A stretch of DNA of 64,000 nt from Mesorhizobium sp. B2-8-5 (lineage in GTDB: Bacteria; Pseudomonadota; Alphaproteobacteria; Rhizobiales; Rhizobiaceae). The position numbers and the translations under genes were made by a program. The stretch's first letter is position 1, and the number at the start of each line of letters is the position of its first letter. Positions 25,605 through 34,068 of this stretch are shown piece by piece. The notes below the pieces were generated by a model. That model had not been told where the DNA came from. It did not search any database and saw nothing but the letters and a program-made list of their open reading frames with translations. The stretch covers positions 1,769,501 to 1,833,500 of the forward strand of contig NZ_CP083951.1 in NCBI RefSeq assembly GCF_006440675.2. Reading direction: 5' to 3'.

Positions 25605-26462
25605 TCAGTAGCCAGGGAAGGCTGGTTCGAGCGGTCCGGCGGATGCGGTCATCTTCGGCTTGATGGTCACGCTGGTCGACGTGATGGCTTCGGAGATCTC
25701 GGCGCCGCTGGCGTCGGCGCCATAGACCGTGCGCACGGCGTCGCGGTCGAGGTCTTCCGGGGCGCCGTCGAAGACGACCTTGCCGGCGGCCATGCCGATG
25801 ATGCGGGTGCAATAGGCGCGCGCGGTGTCCAGCGTGTGCAGGTTGGTGACGACGGTGATGCCTTCGCGCAGATTGATGTCGCGCAGCGAGTCCATCACCA
25901 CCTTGGCGTTGAGCGGATCGAGCGAGGCGATCGGCTCGTCGGCCAGCAGCACTTTCGGCTGCTGCATCATGGCGCGGGCGATCGCGACACGCTGCTGCTG
26001 GCCGCCGGACAGCGTGCCGGCCGGCTGCAGCGCGGTGCGGGCGATGTCGAGGCGCTCGAGCGCGGCGACCGCCTCGGCGCATTCAGTGCGCGTGAACATG
26101 CCAAGCAGATTGGAAACCGTCGAGCGATGGTTGAGGCGGCCGAGCAGCACATTGGTCAAGACGTCCAGGCGCGGCACGAGGTTGAATTGCTGGAAGATCA
26201 TGGCGCAGTCGCGCTGCCAGCGGCGCAACGGCGGACCCTGCAGGCTGGAGACCTCGGCGCCGTCAAAAAAAATCGACCCCCGGCTGGGATCGATGAGACG
26301 GTTGATCATGCGCAAAAGCGTCGACTTGCCGGCGCCGGAACGGCCGATGATACCAACCATCTGGCCGCGCGGGATCGAGATGTTGATGTCGCTGACGGCG
26401 GTGTTCTTGCCAAATCGTCGGGTTACGCCGCGGATTTCAAGCGTGGCCGATGATGCTGACAT
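25605..26462 (-). CDS. phnC: Phosphonate/phosphate ABC ATP-binding protein PhnC
   Basis: A 285-residue ATPase: Walker [18 protein letters not shown] near residue 36, the PhnC-type [38 protein letters not shown] region, signature [14 protein letters not shown], Walker [14 protein letters not shown] and switch VVTNLHTLD. It energises import through PhnE1E2. A candidate Pho box lies about 70 bp upstream, so phnCDE1E2 may be its own PhoB-controlled unit. The 140-bp gap to phnD has no obvious terminator. Confidence 0.93.
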   Translation of the reverse strand: MSASSATLEIRGVTRRFGKNTAVSDINISIPRGQMVGIIGRSGAGKSTLLRMINRLIDPSRGSIFFDGAEVSSLQGPPLRRWQRDCAMIFQQFNLVPRLDVLTNVLLGRLNHRSTVSNLLGMFTRTECAEAVAALERLDIARTALQPAGTLSGGQQQRVAIARAMMQQPKVLLADEPIASLDPLNAKVVMDSLRDINLREGITVVTNLHTLDTARAYCTRIIGMAAGKVVFDGAPEDLDRDAVRTVYGADASGAEISEAITSTSVTIKPKMTASAGPLEPAFPGY

Positions 26463-26532
26463 ACCAAAACTCCAGTCCGTCGCGCTTTTGCAGGTCTGTT
26501 AACCTTCGCTAGCGCAGGCCGATGAAGCTGGG

Positions 26533-26550
26533 GTGTCGGATTGATGTCAG
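26533..26550 (-). promoter_or_regulatory. Candidate Pho box upstream of phnC
   Basis: On the minus strand CTGACATCAATCCGACAC gives two 7-bp direct repeats (CTGACAT, CCGACAC) with a 4-bp spacer, close to the PhoB consensus CTGTCAT-N4-CTGTCAT. Its distance of about 70 bp from the phnC start is suitable. Confidence 0.5.
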
Positions 26551-26578
26551 TTTTGTTACGTCCCACAGGCTTGGAGAT

Positions 26579-27289
26579 TCAACCAAGCACCAGCAATTCC
26601 TCGAAATGCTTCATGTCCTTGAAGCTGCAGAGGGCCGGGGGCCTGAGCTCGATCACGGGAGCCTCGCGCTCGAGGAACGACAGACAGTCATCGAACAGGT
26701 GCTGCCAGGCTTCGGCCCGCTCGTCGGCGAGGCGGCGGATCTGGTAGGCGAAGGTGATGTGGAAGGCATAAGTCTCGTGGTCCGGATGGCGGTAGCCGAA
26801 CGGCACTGAAAGGGCATTGCGCCACGCTTTCATGACTCGGCGGTCTTCGTCGGTGGCGCCGGCGACGGTGAGGCCGGTCGGCACGACTTCGACAATCTTG
26901 ACCTTGAAGGGGCCGTGGCCCTCGAAGCCTTGCAGGCGACCGAGATAGAGCCGGGTCATGTCGTCGATGCCGGTGTCGAGCGCCACGTCCGATGGCCAGT
27001 AGGGAAGGCGGCGCCGGTATTCGATGATGCCCTGAAAGAGCGTCATGTGAAGGCTGGAGATCGGCGTGAAGGCGAGCCGATCGGCGTCGGGCATGGCCAG
27101 CATGCGCTTGCGCACCTCGATGATTGCAGCTTCGGAAGTAGAGCCGCCGACGAGGTGACTGACGACCGTGTTGCCGGGCTCGAGGAGGAAATTGCCCGAC
27201 GTGTCGTAACGAGTGCCGAGATGCACTGGCGCCATCGGATTGGTACCTTCGAAAAATCCGGCGAGCGAAGGTCTGACTGTGGCGAGCAT
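26579..27289 (-). CDS. DUF1868 protein, 2H phosphoesterase superfamily
   Basis: A 236-residue protein of the DUF1868 family. The two HxT motifs that define the 2H phosphoesterase fold are H81-M-T83 (SLHMTLFQG) and H177-I-T179 (YAFHITFAY). These enzymes open 2',3'- or 1'',2''-cyclic phosphodiesters or ligate RNA. It lies within the phn locus on the same strand, between the hexapeptide transferase gene and phnC. C-P lyase breakdown yields a ribosyl 1,2-cyclic phosphate that PhnP normally opens, and no phnP is seen here, so a PhnP-like role is an attractive inference. The alternative is an unrelated RNA or nucleotide substrate. Confidence 0.8.
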   Translation of the reverse strand: MLATVRPSLAGFFEGTNPMAPVHLGTRYDTSGNFLLEPGNTVVSHLVGGSTSEAAIIEVRKRMLAMPDADRLAFTPISSLHMTLFQGIIEYRRRLPYWPSDVALDTGIDDMTRLYLGRLQGFEGHGPFKVKIVEVVPTGLTVAGATDEDRRVMKAWRNALSVPFGYRHPDHETYAFHITFAYQIRRLADERAEAWQHLFDDCLSFLEREAPVIELRPPALCSFKDMKHFEELLVLG

Positions 27290-27404
27290 CGCGATCTCCT
27301 TGGGGGAGATGGCGTCCTGTCCGAGTCATGTGTCAACGGTGTGAATGGTGAAGAGAATTTCCCTGGCCGGGACCTTGTCTTCCGCCATTCGCCATTCACC
27401 GCAC

Positions 27405-28012
27405 CTAGCCGCCATATTTCTCCAGGAACGCCTCGGCCTCCAGCTCGCGGAAATCGTCGAGGGCGGCGCGCAGCCTTGCGTGGTCCCAATCCCACCAGGC
27501 TAAAGCCTGGTAGCGCTCCGCGGTGCGGCGGTCGAAGCGCTCGCGGATCGGCTTTGCCGGTACGCCGCCGACAATGGTGTAGGGCGCGACATCTTTCGAG
27601 ACGACGGCACCGGCGCCGACTGCCGCGCCGTCGCCGACGGTCACGCCGGGCAGGATGGTCGAGCCATGGCCGAGCCAGGTGTCATGGCCGATGGTGACGC
27701 GCCTGGCGCGACGCTCGGCGAAGAACTCGCTTTCATGTTCGGCGTCGTCCCAATAGTCGGACGCCCGATAGGTGAAGTGATGCAGCGTCGGCCGCCATGT
27801 CGGGTGGTTGGTGGCATTGAGGCGCACGCTCGCCGCGATGTTGGAGAACTTGCCGATGGTCGCGCACCACACGGCGCAGTCCTGCATCATGTAGGAATAG
27901 TCGCCGAGCTCGCATTCGGCGACGCGGCTGCGCTCGGCGATCTCGGTCCAGCGGCCGAGCGTCGAGTTTTCGACCTGCGCTGTCGGGTGGATCAGTGGCG
28001 TCTCCGAAAGCT

Positions 28013-28016
<4 letters not shown>
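27405..28016 (-). CDS. Hexapeptide-repeat transferase, phosphonate-locus type
   Basis: A 203-residue left-handed beta-helix protein. The hexapeptide pattern runs from [22 protein letters not shown] through [19 protein letters not shown] to [44 protein letters not shown], followed by a helical tail, as in the chloramphenicol-acetyltransferase-like xenobiotic acyltransferases. A subfamily of these (TIGR03308 type) occurs specifically in C-P lyase loci, but its substrate is not established. The ATG overlaps the phnL stop, so it is co-transcribed with phnGHIJKL. Confidence 0.9.
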
Positions 28017-28720
<704 letters not shown>

Positions 28721-28741
28721 ATCAGAGTCCTTCGTTTTTCC

Positions 28742-28786
28742 GCATGATCTGATCCGAAAACCGGCTTCCACTTTTCGGGATCACGC
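28742..28786. repeat. Interspersed palindromic repeat between phnK and phnL
   Basis: It contains CCGAAAACCGGCTTCCACTT and then TTCGG, flanked by GCATGATCTGATC and GATCACGC. It is the same family as 426-476. It has inserted in a gap of 68 bp within an otherwise tightly packed operon. Confidence 0.75.
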
Positions 28787-28788
28787 GG

Positions 28789-29565
28789 TCACACCTGCAG
28801 GATGGAAGAAACGAGAAGCTGGGTATACGGCGCGCGCGGGTCGTCGAGCACGCGGTCGGTGAGGCCGCTTTCGACCACGCGGCCGTCCTTCATCACCATC
28901 ATGCGCTGCGACAAAAGCCGCGCCACGGCGAGGTCGTGGGTGACGACGATCGCGGCCAGCCCGAGGTCGGTGACCAGCCCGCGCAACAGGTCGAGCAGTC
29001 GCGCCTGCACCGAGACGTCGAGGCCGCCGGTCGGCTCGTCCATGAAGACGAGCCGCGGGCCGGTCACCAGATTGCGGGCGATCTGCAGGCGCTGGCGCAT
29101 GCCGCCGGAAAAGGCGCGCGGCTCGTCGTCGATGCGGTCCTCGTCGATCTCGACGCGCGACAGCCAGTCGACGGCGGTGGCGCGGATCTTGCCGTAGTGG
29201 CGGTCGCCGACCGCCATCAGCCGCTCGCCCACATTGGCGCCCGCCGACACCGTCATGCGCAACCCATCGGCCGGGTTCTGATGGACGAAACCCCAGTCGG
29301 TGCGCATCAGGAAGCGGCGCTCGGCCTCGCTCATGCGGTAGAGCTCGCGCCACTGGCCGTCGCGCATGCGGTAGCTCGCGGTGCCGGAAGAGGGCAGCAG
29401 CCTGGTCGACAGGCAGTTGAGCAGGGTCGTCTTGCCGGAGCCGGACTCGCCGACCACCGCCAGGACCTCGCCCGGCCAAAGGTCGAAAGTGACGTTCTCG
29501 CAGCCGACGCGCGAGCCGTAGAATTTGGACAGCGCCGAAACGCGCAGCAGCGGTTCGTCGGTCAT
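28789..29565 (-). CDS. phnK: C-P lyase complex ATP-binding subunit PhnK
   Basis: A 258-residue ABC-type ATPase with Walker A GESGSGKTTLLNCLSTRLLP, GFVHQNPADGLRMTVSAGANVGERLM, signature FSGGMRQRLQIARNL and Walker B LVFMDEPTGGLDVSVQARLLD. PhnK docks on PhnJ of the PhnGHIJ core. The ATG overlaps the phnJ stop by 4 bp, as usual for this pair. The length and motifs are complete, so it should be functional. Confidence 0.94.
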   Translation of the reverse strand: MTDEPLLRVSALSKFYGSRVGCENVTFDLWPGEVLAVVGESGSGKTTLLNCLSTRLLPSSGTASYRMRDGQWRELYRMSEAERRFLMRTDWGFVHQNPADGLRMTVSAGANVGERLMAVGDRHYGKIRATAVDWLSRVEIDEDRIDDEPRAFSGGMRQRLQIARNLVTGPRLVFMDEPTGGLDVSVQARLLDLLRGLVTDLGLAAIVVTHDLAVARLLSQRMMVMKDGRVVESGLTDRVLDDPRAPYTQLLVSSILQV

Positions 29566-30461
29566 TCTGCCGGCTCCTTTGTTTCAAGGGCGAGATGGGT
29601 TTCCGGCGCAAGGTGGCCGTGATGGCCATCTTCGCGACGCTTCTCGCAGTGGTCGGTGTCCGAGCAGACGAACATGTGGCCGCCATGGTCGTCGAGGATG
29701 ACTTCGTCGAGATAGACATTCTCGGCGCCGCAGAGCGCGCAGGGCTGGTCGAAGGTCTGCACCTCGAAGGGATGGTCCTCGAAGTCCAGGCTGACGACGT
29801 CGGTGAAGGGCGGCACCGCATAAATGCGCTTTTCGCGGCCGGCGCCGAACAACTGCAGGGCTGGCGAGCGGTGCATCTTCGGATTGTCGAATTTGGGCGT
29901 CGGCGAGGGATCCATCACATAACGGCCCTCGACCTTGACCGGGTACGCATAGGTGGTGGCGATGCGGCCGTGCTTGGCGATGTCCTCGTAGAGCTTCACA
30001 TGCATGAGGCCGTATTCCTCCAGCGCATGCATTTTTCGCGTTTCGGTCTCGCGCGGCTCGAGGAAGCGCAGCGGCTCGGGGATCGGCACCTGGAAGACCA
30101 GCACCTGGCCGGCCGTCAGCGGCTGCTCGGGAATGCGGTGGCGGGTCTGGATGATGCTGGCCTTAGCCGTCTCGGTGGTGACGGCGACCTTGGCGACCTT
30201 CTTGAAGAAGGCGCGGATCGAAACGGCGTTGGTGGTGTCGTCGGCGCCCTGGTCGATGACCTTCAACACGTCATCCGGGCCGATGATCGAGGCGGTGACC
30301 TGCACGCCGCCGGTGCCCCAGCCATAAGGCATCGGCATCTCGCGCGAGGCGAAGGGCACCTGGTAACCGGGAATGGCGATGCCCTTCAAAATGGCGCGGC
30401 GGATCATCCGCTTGGTCTGCTCGTCGAGATAGGCGAAGTTGTAGGTGGCGATGTCGGTCAT
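29562..30461 (-). CDS. phnJ: C-P lyase radical SAM subunit PhnJ
   Basis: A 299-residue protein that cleaves the carbon-phosphorus bond of ribose-1-phosphonate 5-phosphate using a 4Fe-4S cluster and S-adenosylmethionine. The cluster cysteines are at C241, C244, C266 and C272 with spacing CxxC-x21-C-x5-C, and G32, the glycyl-radical site, is present in AIPGYQVPF. These numbers equal those of the Escherichia coli enzyme. The start at 30461 (MTDIATYNFAYLDEQ) gives this register. A 253-bp gap holding an opposite-strand small gene separates it from phnI, which is unusual because the two are normally adjacent. Confidence 0.96.
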   Translation of the reverse strand: MTDIATYNFAYLDEQTKRMIRRAILKGIAIPGYQVPFASREMPMPYGWGTGGVQVTASIIGPDDVLKVIDQGADDTTNAVSIRAFFKKVAKVAVTTETAKASIIQTRHRIPEQPLTAGQVLVFQVPIPEPLRFLEPRETETRKMHALEEYGLMHVKLYEDIAKHGRIATTYAYPVKVEGRYVMDPSPTPKFDNPKMHRSPALQLFGAGREKRIYAVPPFTDVVSLDFEDHPFEVQTFDQPCALCGAENVYLDEVILDDHGGHMFVCSDTDHCEKRREDGHHGHLAPETHLALETKEPAE

Positions 30462-30520
30462 GGCGATCACATCCGCTTTGAGCTATATATTTGATGTCCA
30501 GAACGAAGGAGCCCGGCCAT

Positions 30521-30712
30521 ATGACTTCTACCGGATGGATACATCTTGGGGCGCTGCTGTTGGTGTTTGCCGGCATCGCTGCCTTTGCTTTGCGCAAAAT
30601 GGTTCTTCCGACGCCGAAAGAGCCCCCGCACGGCGAGACCGTTGGGGGCGCCAGTGGCTTTACTGGCCCTTGGTTTGGTGGCGGCGGCGGACATTCCGGT
30701 AGCGGGCACTGA
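30521..30712 (+). CDS. Small single-pass membrane protein, antisense inside phn operon
   Basis: A 63-residue protein on the strand opposite to phn, in the phnI-phnJ gap. It has an N-terminal helix (GWIHLGALLLVFAGIAAFAL), a basic-proline linker (RKMVLPTPKEPPHG) and a glycine/histidine-rich end (GGGGGHSGSGH). AAGGAG lies 9 bp before the ATG, and the stop is 2 bp from the end of phnI. I do not recognise a family. It could be a real small membrane gene inserted into the operon, as the clean membrane segment and ribosome site suggest, but its expression is unproven. Confidence 0.6.
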   Translation: MTSTGWIHLGALLLVFAGIAAFALRKMVLPTPKEPPHGETVGGASGFTGPWFGGGGGHSGSGH

Positions 30713-30714
30713 AC

Positions 30715-31830
30715 TCATTCCGCCGCCTCCCGCTTTTCCTCGGCGGCCTTGTCTTCGTTTTCCCGCGCCTCGTATTCGGCGCGCATGCGGCGAACCAGGC
30801 CGAGTTCGGCCTGGAAGTCGACATAATGCGGCAACTTCAGGTGCTCGACGAAGCCTGTGGCCTGGACATTGTCGGAATGTGAGATGACGAATTCCTCGTC
30901 CTGCGCGGCGGCGACGACGTCCTCGCCAAGCTCGCCGGCGCGCAGCGCCCGGTCGCACAGCGCCATGGCCATCGCCTTGCGCTCGCTCTGGCCGAAGACC
31001 AGGCCGTAGCCTCGGGTGAACTGCGGCGGCGCCTTGGCCGAGCCCTTGAACTGGTTGACCATCTGGCATTCGGTGACGCGGATGGAGCCGAGCGGCACGG
31101 CGAAGGGCAGTTCCGGCACGTCGAGTTCAAGCTCGACCTCGCCGATGCGCACCTCGCCCACGAAGGGATGGTTGCGGGCGTAACCGCGCTGCGTCGAATA
31201 GCCGAGCGCCAGGAGAAAACCCTCGTCGCCGCGTGACAGCGCCTGCAAGCGGATGTCGCGCGCCATCGGGAATTGCAGCGGCTCGCGCGTGATATCGCCA
31301 GGCACGTGGTCAAGCGGCATGTCGCCATCGGCCTCGATCAGGCCTTCATGGGCGAGGATCGCCGAAACGCGCGGCATGGCCTCCGGTTCGACCGGACGCT
31401 GCGCCGGCGTCTCGACCTCGCCGCCGGCGGCAAGCTCGGGATCGAGCAGGCGGTGGGTGTAGTCGAAAGTTGGACCAAGCACCTGGCCGCCGGGCAGGTC
31501 CTTGTAGGTTGCCGACACGCGCCGCTCGAGCTGCATCGTGCCGGTATCGACGGGGTTGGTGTAGCCGAAGCGCGGCAGCGTGGTGCGATAGGCGCGCACC
31601 AGGAAGATCGCCTCGATCATATCGCCGCGCGCCTGGACGACGGCGAGAGCCGCCAGCTCGCGATCATAGAGCGAGCCTTCGCTCATCACCCGGTCGACAC
31701 CGAGCGCCAGCTGCTCGACGATCTGGTCGAGGCGCAGCGCCGGCACCGAGCGGTCACCGCGGCGGCGGTCGGCCAGCAGCCGATGGGCGTTGGCAATTGC
31801 GGCCTCGCCGCCTTTCACCGCGACATACAT
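30715..31830 (-). CDS. phnI: C-P lyase core subunit PhnI
   Basis: A 371-residue PhnI: starts MYVAVKGGEAAIANAHRLL and contains the conserved VERGSLYD-like stretch MSEGSLYDRELAALAV, FGYTNPVDTGTMQLERR, and HSDNVQATGFVEHLKLPHYVDFQ near the end. PhnI is the nucleosidase-type subunit that, with PhnG, H and L, exchanges adenine of ATP for methylphosphonate. It starts 1 bp after the phnH stop. The C-terminus is a charged helical tail (YEARENEDKAAEEKREAAE). Confidence 0.95.
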   Translation of the reverse strand: MYVAVKGGEAAIANAHRLLADRRRGDRSVPALRLDQIVEQLALGVDRVMSEGSLYDRELAALAVVQARGDMIEAIFLVRAYRTTLPRFGYTNPVDTGTMQLERRVSATYKDLPGGQVLGPTFDYTHRLLDPELAAGGEVETPAQRPVEPEAMPRVSAILAHEGLIEADGDMPLDHVPGDITREPLQFPMARDIRLQALSRGDEGFLLALGYSTQRGYARNHPFVGEVRIGEVELELDVPELPFAVPLGSIRVTECQMVNQFKGSAKAPPQFTRGYGLVFGQSERKAMAMALCDRALRAGELGEDVVAAAQDEEFVISHSDNVQATGFVEHLKLPHYVDFQAELGLVRRMRAEYEARENEDKAAEEKREAAE

Positions 31831-31831
31831 G

Positions 31832-32443
31832 TCATGCCTCCATCGACTTGATGCGGGTGGTGCGCGGCAGGCAGGCGAGGCTGCCGGGCGCCGCCAGGAT
31901 GATGTCGACGCCGCGCGGGAAACGCTGGTTGTTCTGCTTCCACTGCTCGACGAAATGGCGCGGCATGCCCGGAGGCGCGATCATCGACGTCTTTTCGATC
32001 CCAGGACCGTCGAGCAGCAGCGACGGGCCTGAAGCGAGGTCGTCGACCAGGAGGATCAGCGTCGTCGAGCGATCGGGATATTCTTGCGTGCCCTGCGCAA
32101 AACCGTCGAGCGCCGCCATCTCTTTCGGATTGGCGATTAAGGCGAAATGCGCGTCGGCCGGGGTGTTGGCCAAGGGCGCGCCGGTGTGGAAGCCGAGCCA
32201 GGCCTTGACCGAGGCGTCCGCCTGCAAGGGCGGATCGAGCCAGATTGGCGTATCGTTGTCGCAGAGCGCCAGCGCCGCCGCGCCTGCCGTCGCCGACAAT
32301 GGCACCGGCGGGCGGGCGAGTTGCGGCAGGTCCTGGACGGTGCCGGGGCGCGCCATCGCGTCCATGATGGCGCGGAAGACGGTCTGCGCGTTGAAAACCG
32401 GCTCGGTGAAGCCGCCGTCGATCGATTGCGTGGCGATGTCCAT
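31832..32443 (-). CDS. phnH: C-P lyase core subunit PhnH
   Basis: A 203-residue PhnH, recognised by FNAQTVFRAIMDAMARPGTVQDLP at the N-terminus and by FPRGVDIILAAPGSLACLPRTTRI at the C-terminus. It forms part of the PhnGHIJ core and has a PLP-transferase-like fold without its cofactor. The ATG overlaps the phnG stop by one base (TGATG). The length is normal. Confidence 0.94.
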   Translation of the reverse strand: MDIATQSIDGGFTEPVFNAQTVFRAIMDAMARPGTVQDLPQLARPPVPLSATAGAAALALCDNDTPIWLDPPLQADASVKAWLGFHTGAPLANTPADAHFALIANPKEMAALDGFAQGTQEYPDRSTTLILLVDDLASGPSLLLDGPGIEKTSMIAPPGMPRHFVEQWKQNNQRFPRGVDIILAAPGSLACLPRTTRIKSMEA

Positions 32444-32904
32444 CAGTCCTCTCCGCGCACCATGGTGAAGAAATCCACTTTCGTTGCCGCCGTCTCGACG
32501 CGCCGCGTCTCGCGCGCCGCATCGAGCGCCGCGCGCAAGGGCGCGACCAGCTTCGTCTCGACCGCCTCGCGATGCGCCGGGTCCTGCCAGAGCGCGTCGG
32601 CGATCGCCGCGAGCTTTGCCTTGCCCTTGTCGCGGCCGAGCGCATAGGAGTGGCCGACCTTGCCGGATGGCAGCCGCACCGTGGCGCGGGTGACCGTCGC
32701 CTCGCCGACATTGAACGGCGCGCCGCCGCCGCCGATCCGCCCGCGCACCGTCACCAATCCGGTCTCCGGGCCGCGCAAAAGCTCTGCCTCGGACGGCAGG
32801 CCCGCTTCGTTCCACAGACGGGAGATCTCATCGGCCGCGGCATGCGCCAGCGTCGCCATCAAGGCCTTCCGCCCGGCCTGCTCGCGCGCTTCCTGTCCTC
32901 GCAT
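32443..32904 (-). CDS. phnG: C-P lyase core subunit PhnG
   Basis: A 153-residue PhnG. Family marks are MATLAHAAADEI near the start, PETGLVTVRGRIGGGGAPFNVGEATVTRATVRL, GHSYALGRDKGKA and the conserved end VDFFTMVRGED. The ATG at 32904 has AAGGA at 8 bp. An in-frame ATG at 32925 lacks a ribosome site and lies closer to the operator. It is the first gene of the phn operon, with promoter and PhnF operator just upstream. Confidence 0.94.
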   Translation of the reverse strand: MRGQEAREQAGRKALMATLAHAAADEISRLWNEAGLPSEAELLRGPETGLVTVRGRIGGGGAPFNVGEATVTRATVRLPSGKVGHSYALGRDKGKAKLAAIADALWQDPAHREAVETKLVAPLRAALDAARETRRVETAATKVDFFTMVRGED

Positions 32905-32930
32905 GGCATCGATCCTTACATGCATAAAAT

Positions 32931-32950
32931 TTGTCTATTGATATAGACAA
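32931..32950. promoter_or_regulatory. Candidate PhnF operator
   Basis: TTGTCTATTGATATAGACAA is an inverted repeat with perfect 8-bp arms and a 4-bp spacer, in the 92-bp gap between phnF and phnG. Its TCTA/TAGA half-sites fit HutC-type GntR operators such as that of mycobacterial PhnF. It sits just after the phnG -10 box, so binding would block phnG transcription. Confidence 0.75.
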
Positions 32951-32958
32951 CTATACAA

Positions 32959-32986
32959 ATTATACTCATCTCGTAACGGGAGTCCA
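32959..32986 (-). promoter_or_regulatory. Putative sigma70 promoter of phnG
   Basis: On the minus strand, TGGACT (32986-32981) and TATAAT (32964-32959) are 16 bp apart. The predicted start falls near 32952, immediately before the operator. Confidence 0.5.
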
Positions 32987-32996
32987 TGACGGGTGG

Positions 32997-33773
32997 ATGA
33001 CAACCGGCAAAAATGCTTGGGGGCGATGGGTGACCGGACTGGCGGCTAGTATCGAAAGGCGTAACGGCGTGTCGCTGTGGCGGCAGATCGCCGATCGGAT
33101 CCTGCAGGCGATCGCCAATGGCGATTTCGCGGAGAACGCGGCGCTGCCGCCCGAAGTCGCGCTGGCGGAACGTTACGGCGTCAACCGCCACACAGTGCGC
33201 AGCGCCATTGCCGCACTTGTGCAGGAAGGCGTGCTGAAGGCCGAGCAGGGACGCGGCACCTTCGTCTTGTCGCGCAAACGGCTGTCCTATCCGATCGGCG
33301 CGCGCACGCGCTTCTCGACCGGACTGCAAGGGCAGACGAGCGAGCGGCATATCGCGCTGTTGTCGTCATCGACGGAGCCGGCCAGCCGGCGCATCGCCGA
33401 GGCGCTGGGTCTTGCCAAGGGTGCTGCCGTTATCCGCCTGGAGACGCGCGGCGAGGCCGACGGTCATCCGGTGTCGCGCGCGACGACCTGGTTCGATGCC
33501 AAGTGCTTCGTCGGCATCGAGGCCGCTATGGCGGAAACGGGGTCGATCACTGCCTCGCTGAAGCGTTTCGGCATCAACGATTATCTGCGGCACTCGACAG
33601 TGCTGTCGGCACGTCATGCCGACGCCGACGACCTTGCTGCACTTGATTTGCAGCCCGGCGCCATTGTGCTGGTCACGGTCGCGGTGAACGTCACGCTCGA
33701 TGGCCAGCCGATCCAGTTCGCGGAGTCGCGGTTCCCGGCGGAGCGGGTGGAGTTGAGGCTGTCGGCGTCGTAG
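32997..33773 (+). CDS. phnF: Phosphonate-responsive GntR regulator PhnF
   Basis: A 258-residue HutC-subfamily GntR protein: winged helix at about residues 20-80 (LWRQIADRILQAIANGDF, LPPEVALAERYGVNRHTVRSAIAALVQEGVLKAEQGRGTFV) and a C-terminal UTRA domain (ISFRxR-like TRFSTGLQGQTSE, AVIRLETRGEADGHPVSRATTWF). It is divergent from phnG and presumably represses phnG onward until phosphonate breakdown is needed. I place the start at ATG 32997; an in-frame TTG at 32931 would lie inside the operator. Confidence 0.92.
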   Translation: MTTGKNAWGRWVTGLAASIERRNGVSLWRQIADRILQAIANGDFAENAALPPEVALAERYGVNRHTVRSAIAALVQEGVLKAEQGRGTFVLSRKRLSYPIGARTRFSTGLQGQTSERHIALLSSSTEPASRRIAEALGLAKGAAVIRLETRGEADGHPVSRATTWFDAKCFVGIEAAMAETGSITASLKRFGINDYLRHSTVLSARHADADDLAALDLQPGAIVLVTVAVNVTLDGQPIQFAESRFPAERVELRLSAS

Positions 33774-33875
33774 GAGATGCTGGCCTTGTCTCAGACCCGT
33801 GATTGATCTGCCTCACGCTGATGTCAGCCCAGCTCGGCCGCTTAATTGTCAGAGTCTTCGCGTTTGAGGAGCGCC

Positions 33876-34022
33876 TTCCCCCACTCCGTCGCCGCTTCGC
33901 GGCGCCACCTCTCCCCCCTCCGGAGGGAGAGGAAGGGAGCCAGCCGGCATAAGCTCGCACCTTTCCTCTTCCCCCGTCGATCGGGGGAGAGGTGTCGAGC
34001 GAAGCTCGACGGAGCGGGGGTC
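33876..34022. repeat. RIME-like interspersed repeat (copy 3)
   Basis: It shares with 21944-22128 the start CCCCCACTCCGTCGCCGCTT-like end and the hairpins CTCCCCCGTCGATCGGGGGAG-like and GTCGAGCGAAGCTCGAC. The middle differs. It fills half of the 295-bp gap between the convergent phnF and alcohol dehydrogenase genes. Confidence 0.8.
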
Positions 34023-34068
34023 GACCTACGCGGCGGCGTCAATTCGGGTCAGGTTCACCGGCTGCCGT

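Noticed and set aside
24556..26082. A 508-codon reading of phnD extended upstream
   Set aside because: The extra 200 residues are antisense-like low-complexity sequence overlapping phnC in another frame. The signal peptide with a ribosome site at 25464 marks the true start.
30271..31069. Minus-strand frames of about 100-200 codons across the phnI-phnJ gap
   Set aside because: They overlap phnI or phnJ out of frame and show no domain or ribosome site. Only the plus-strand 63-residue frame looks gene-like.
32931..32996. TTG start for phnF at 32931
   Set aside because: It lies inside the perfect operator palindrome and would add residues that are not part of the winged helix. ATG 32997 is more reasonable.
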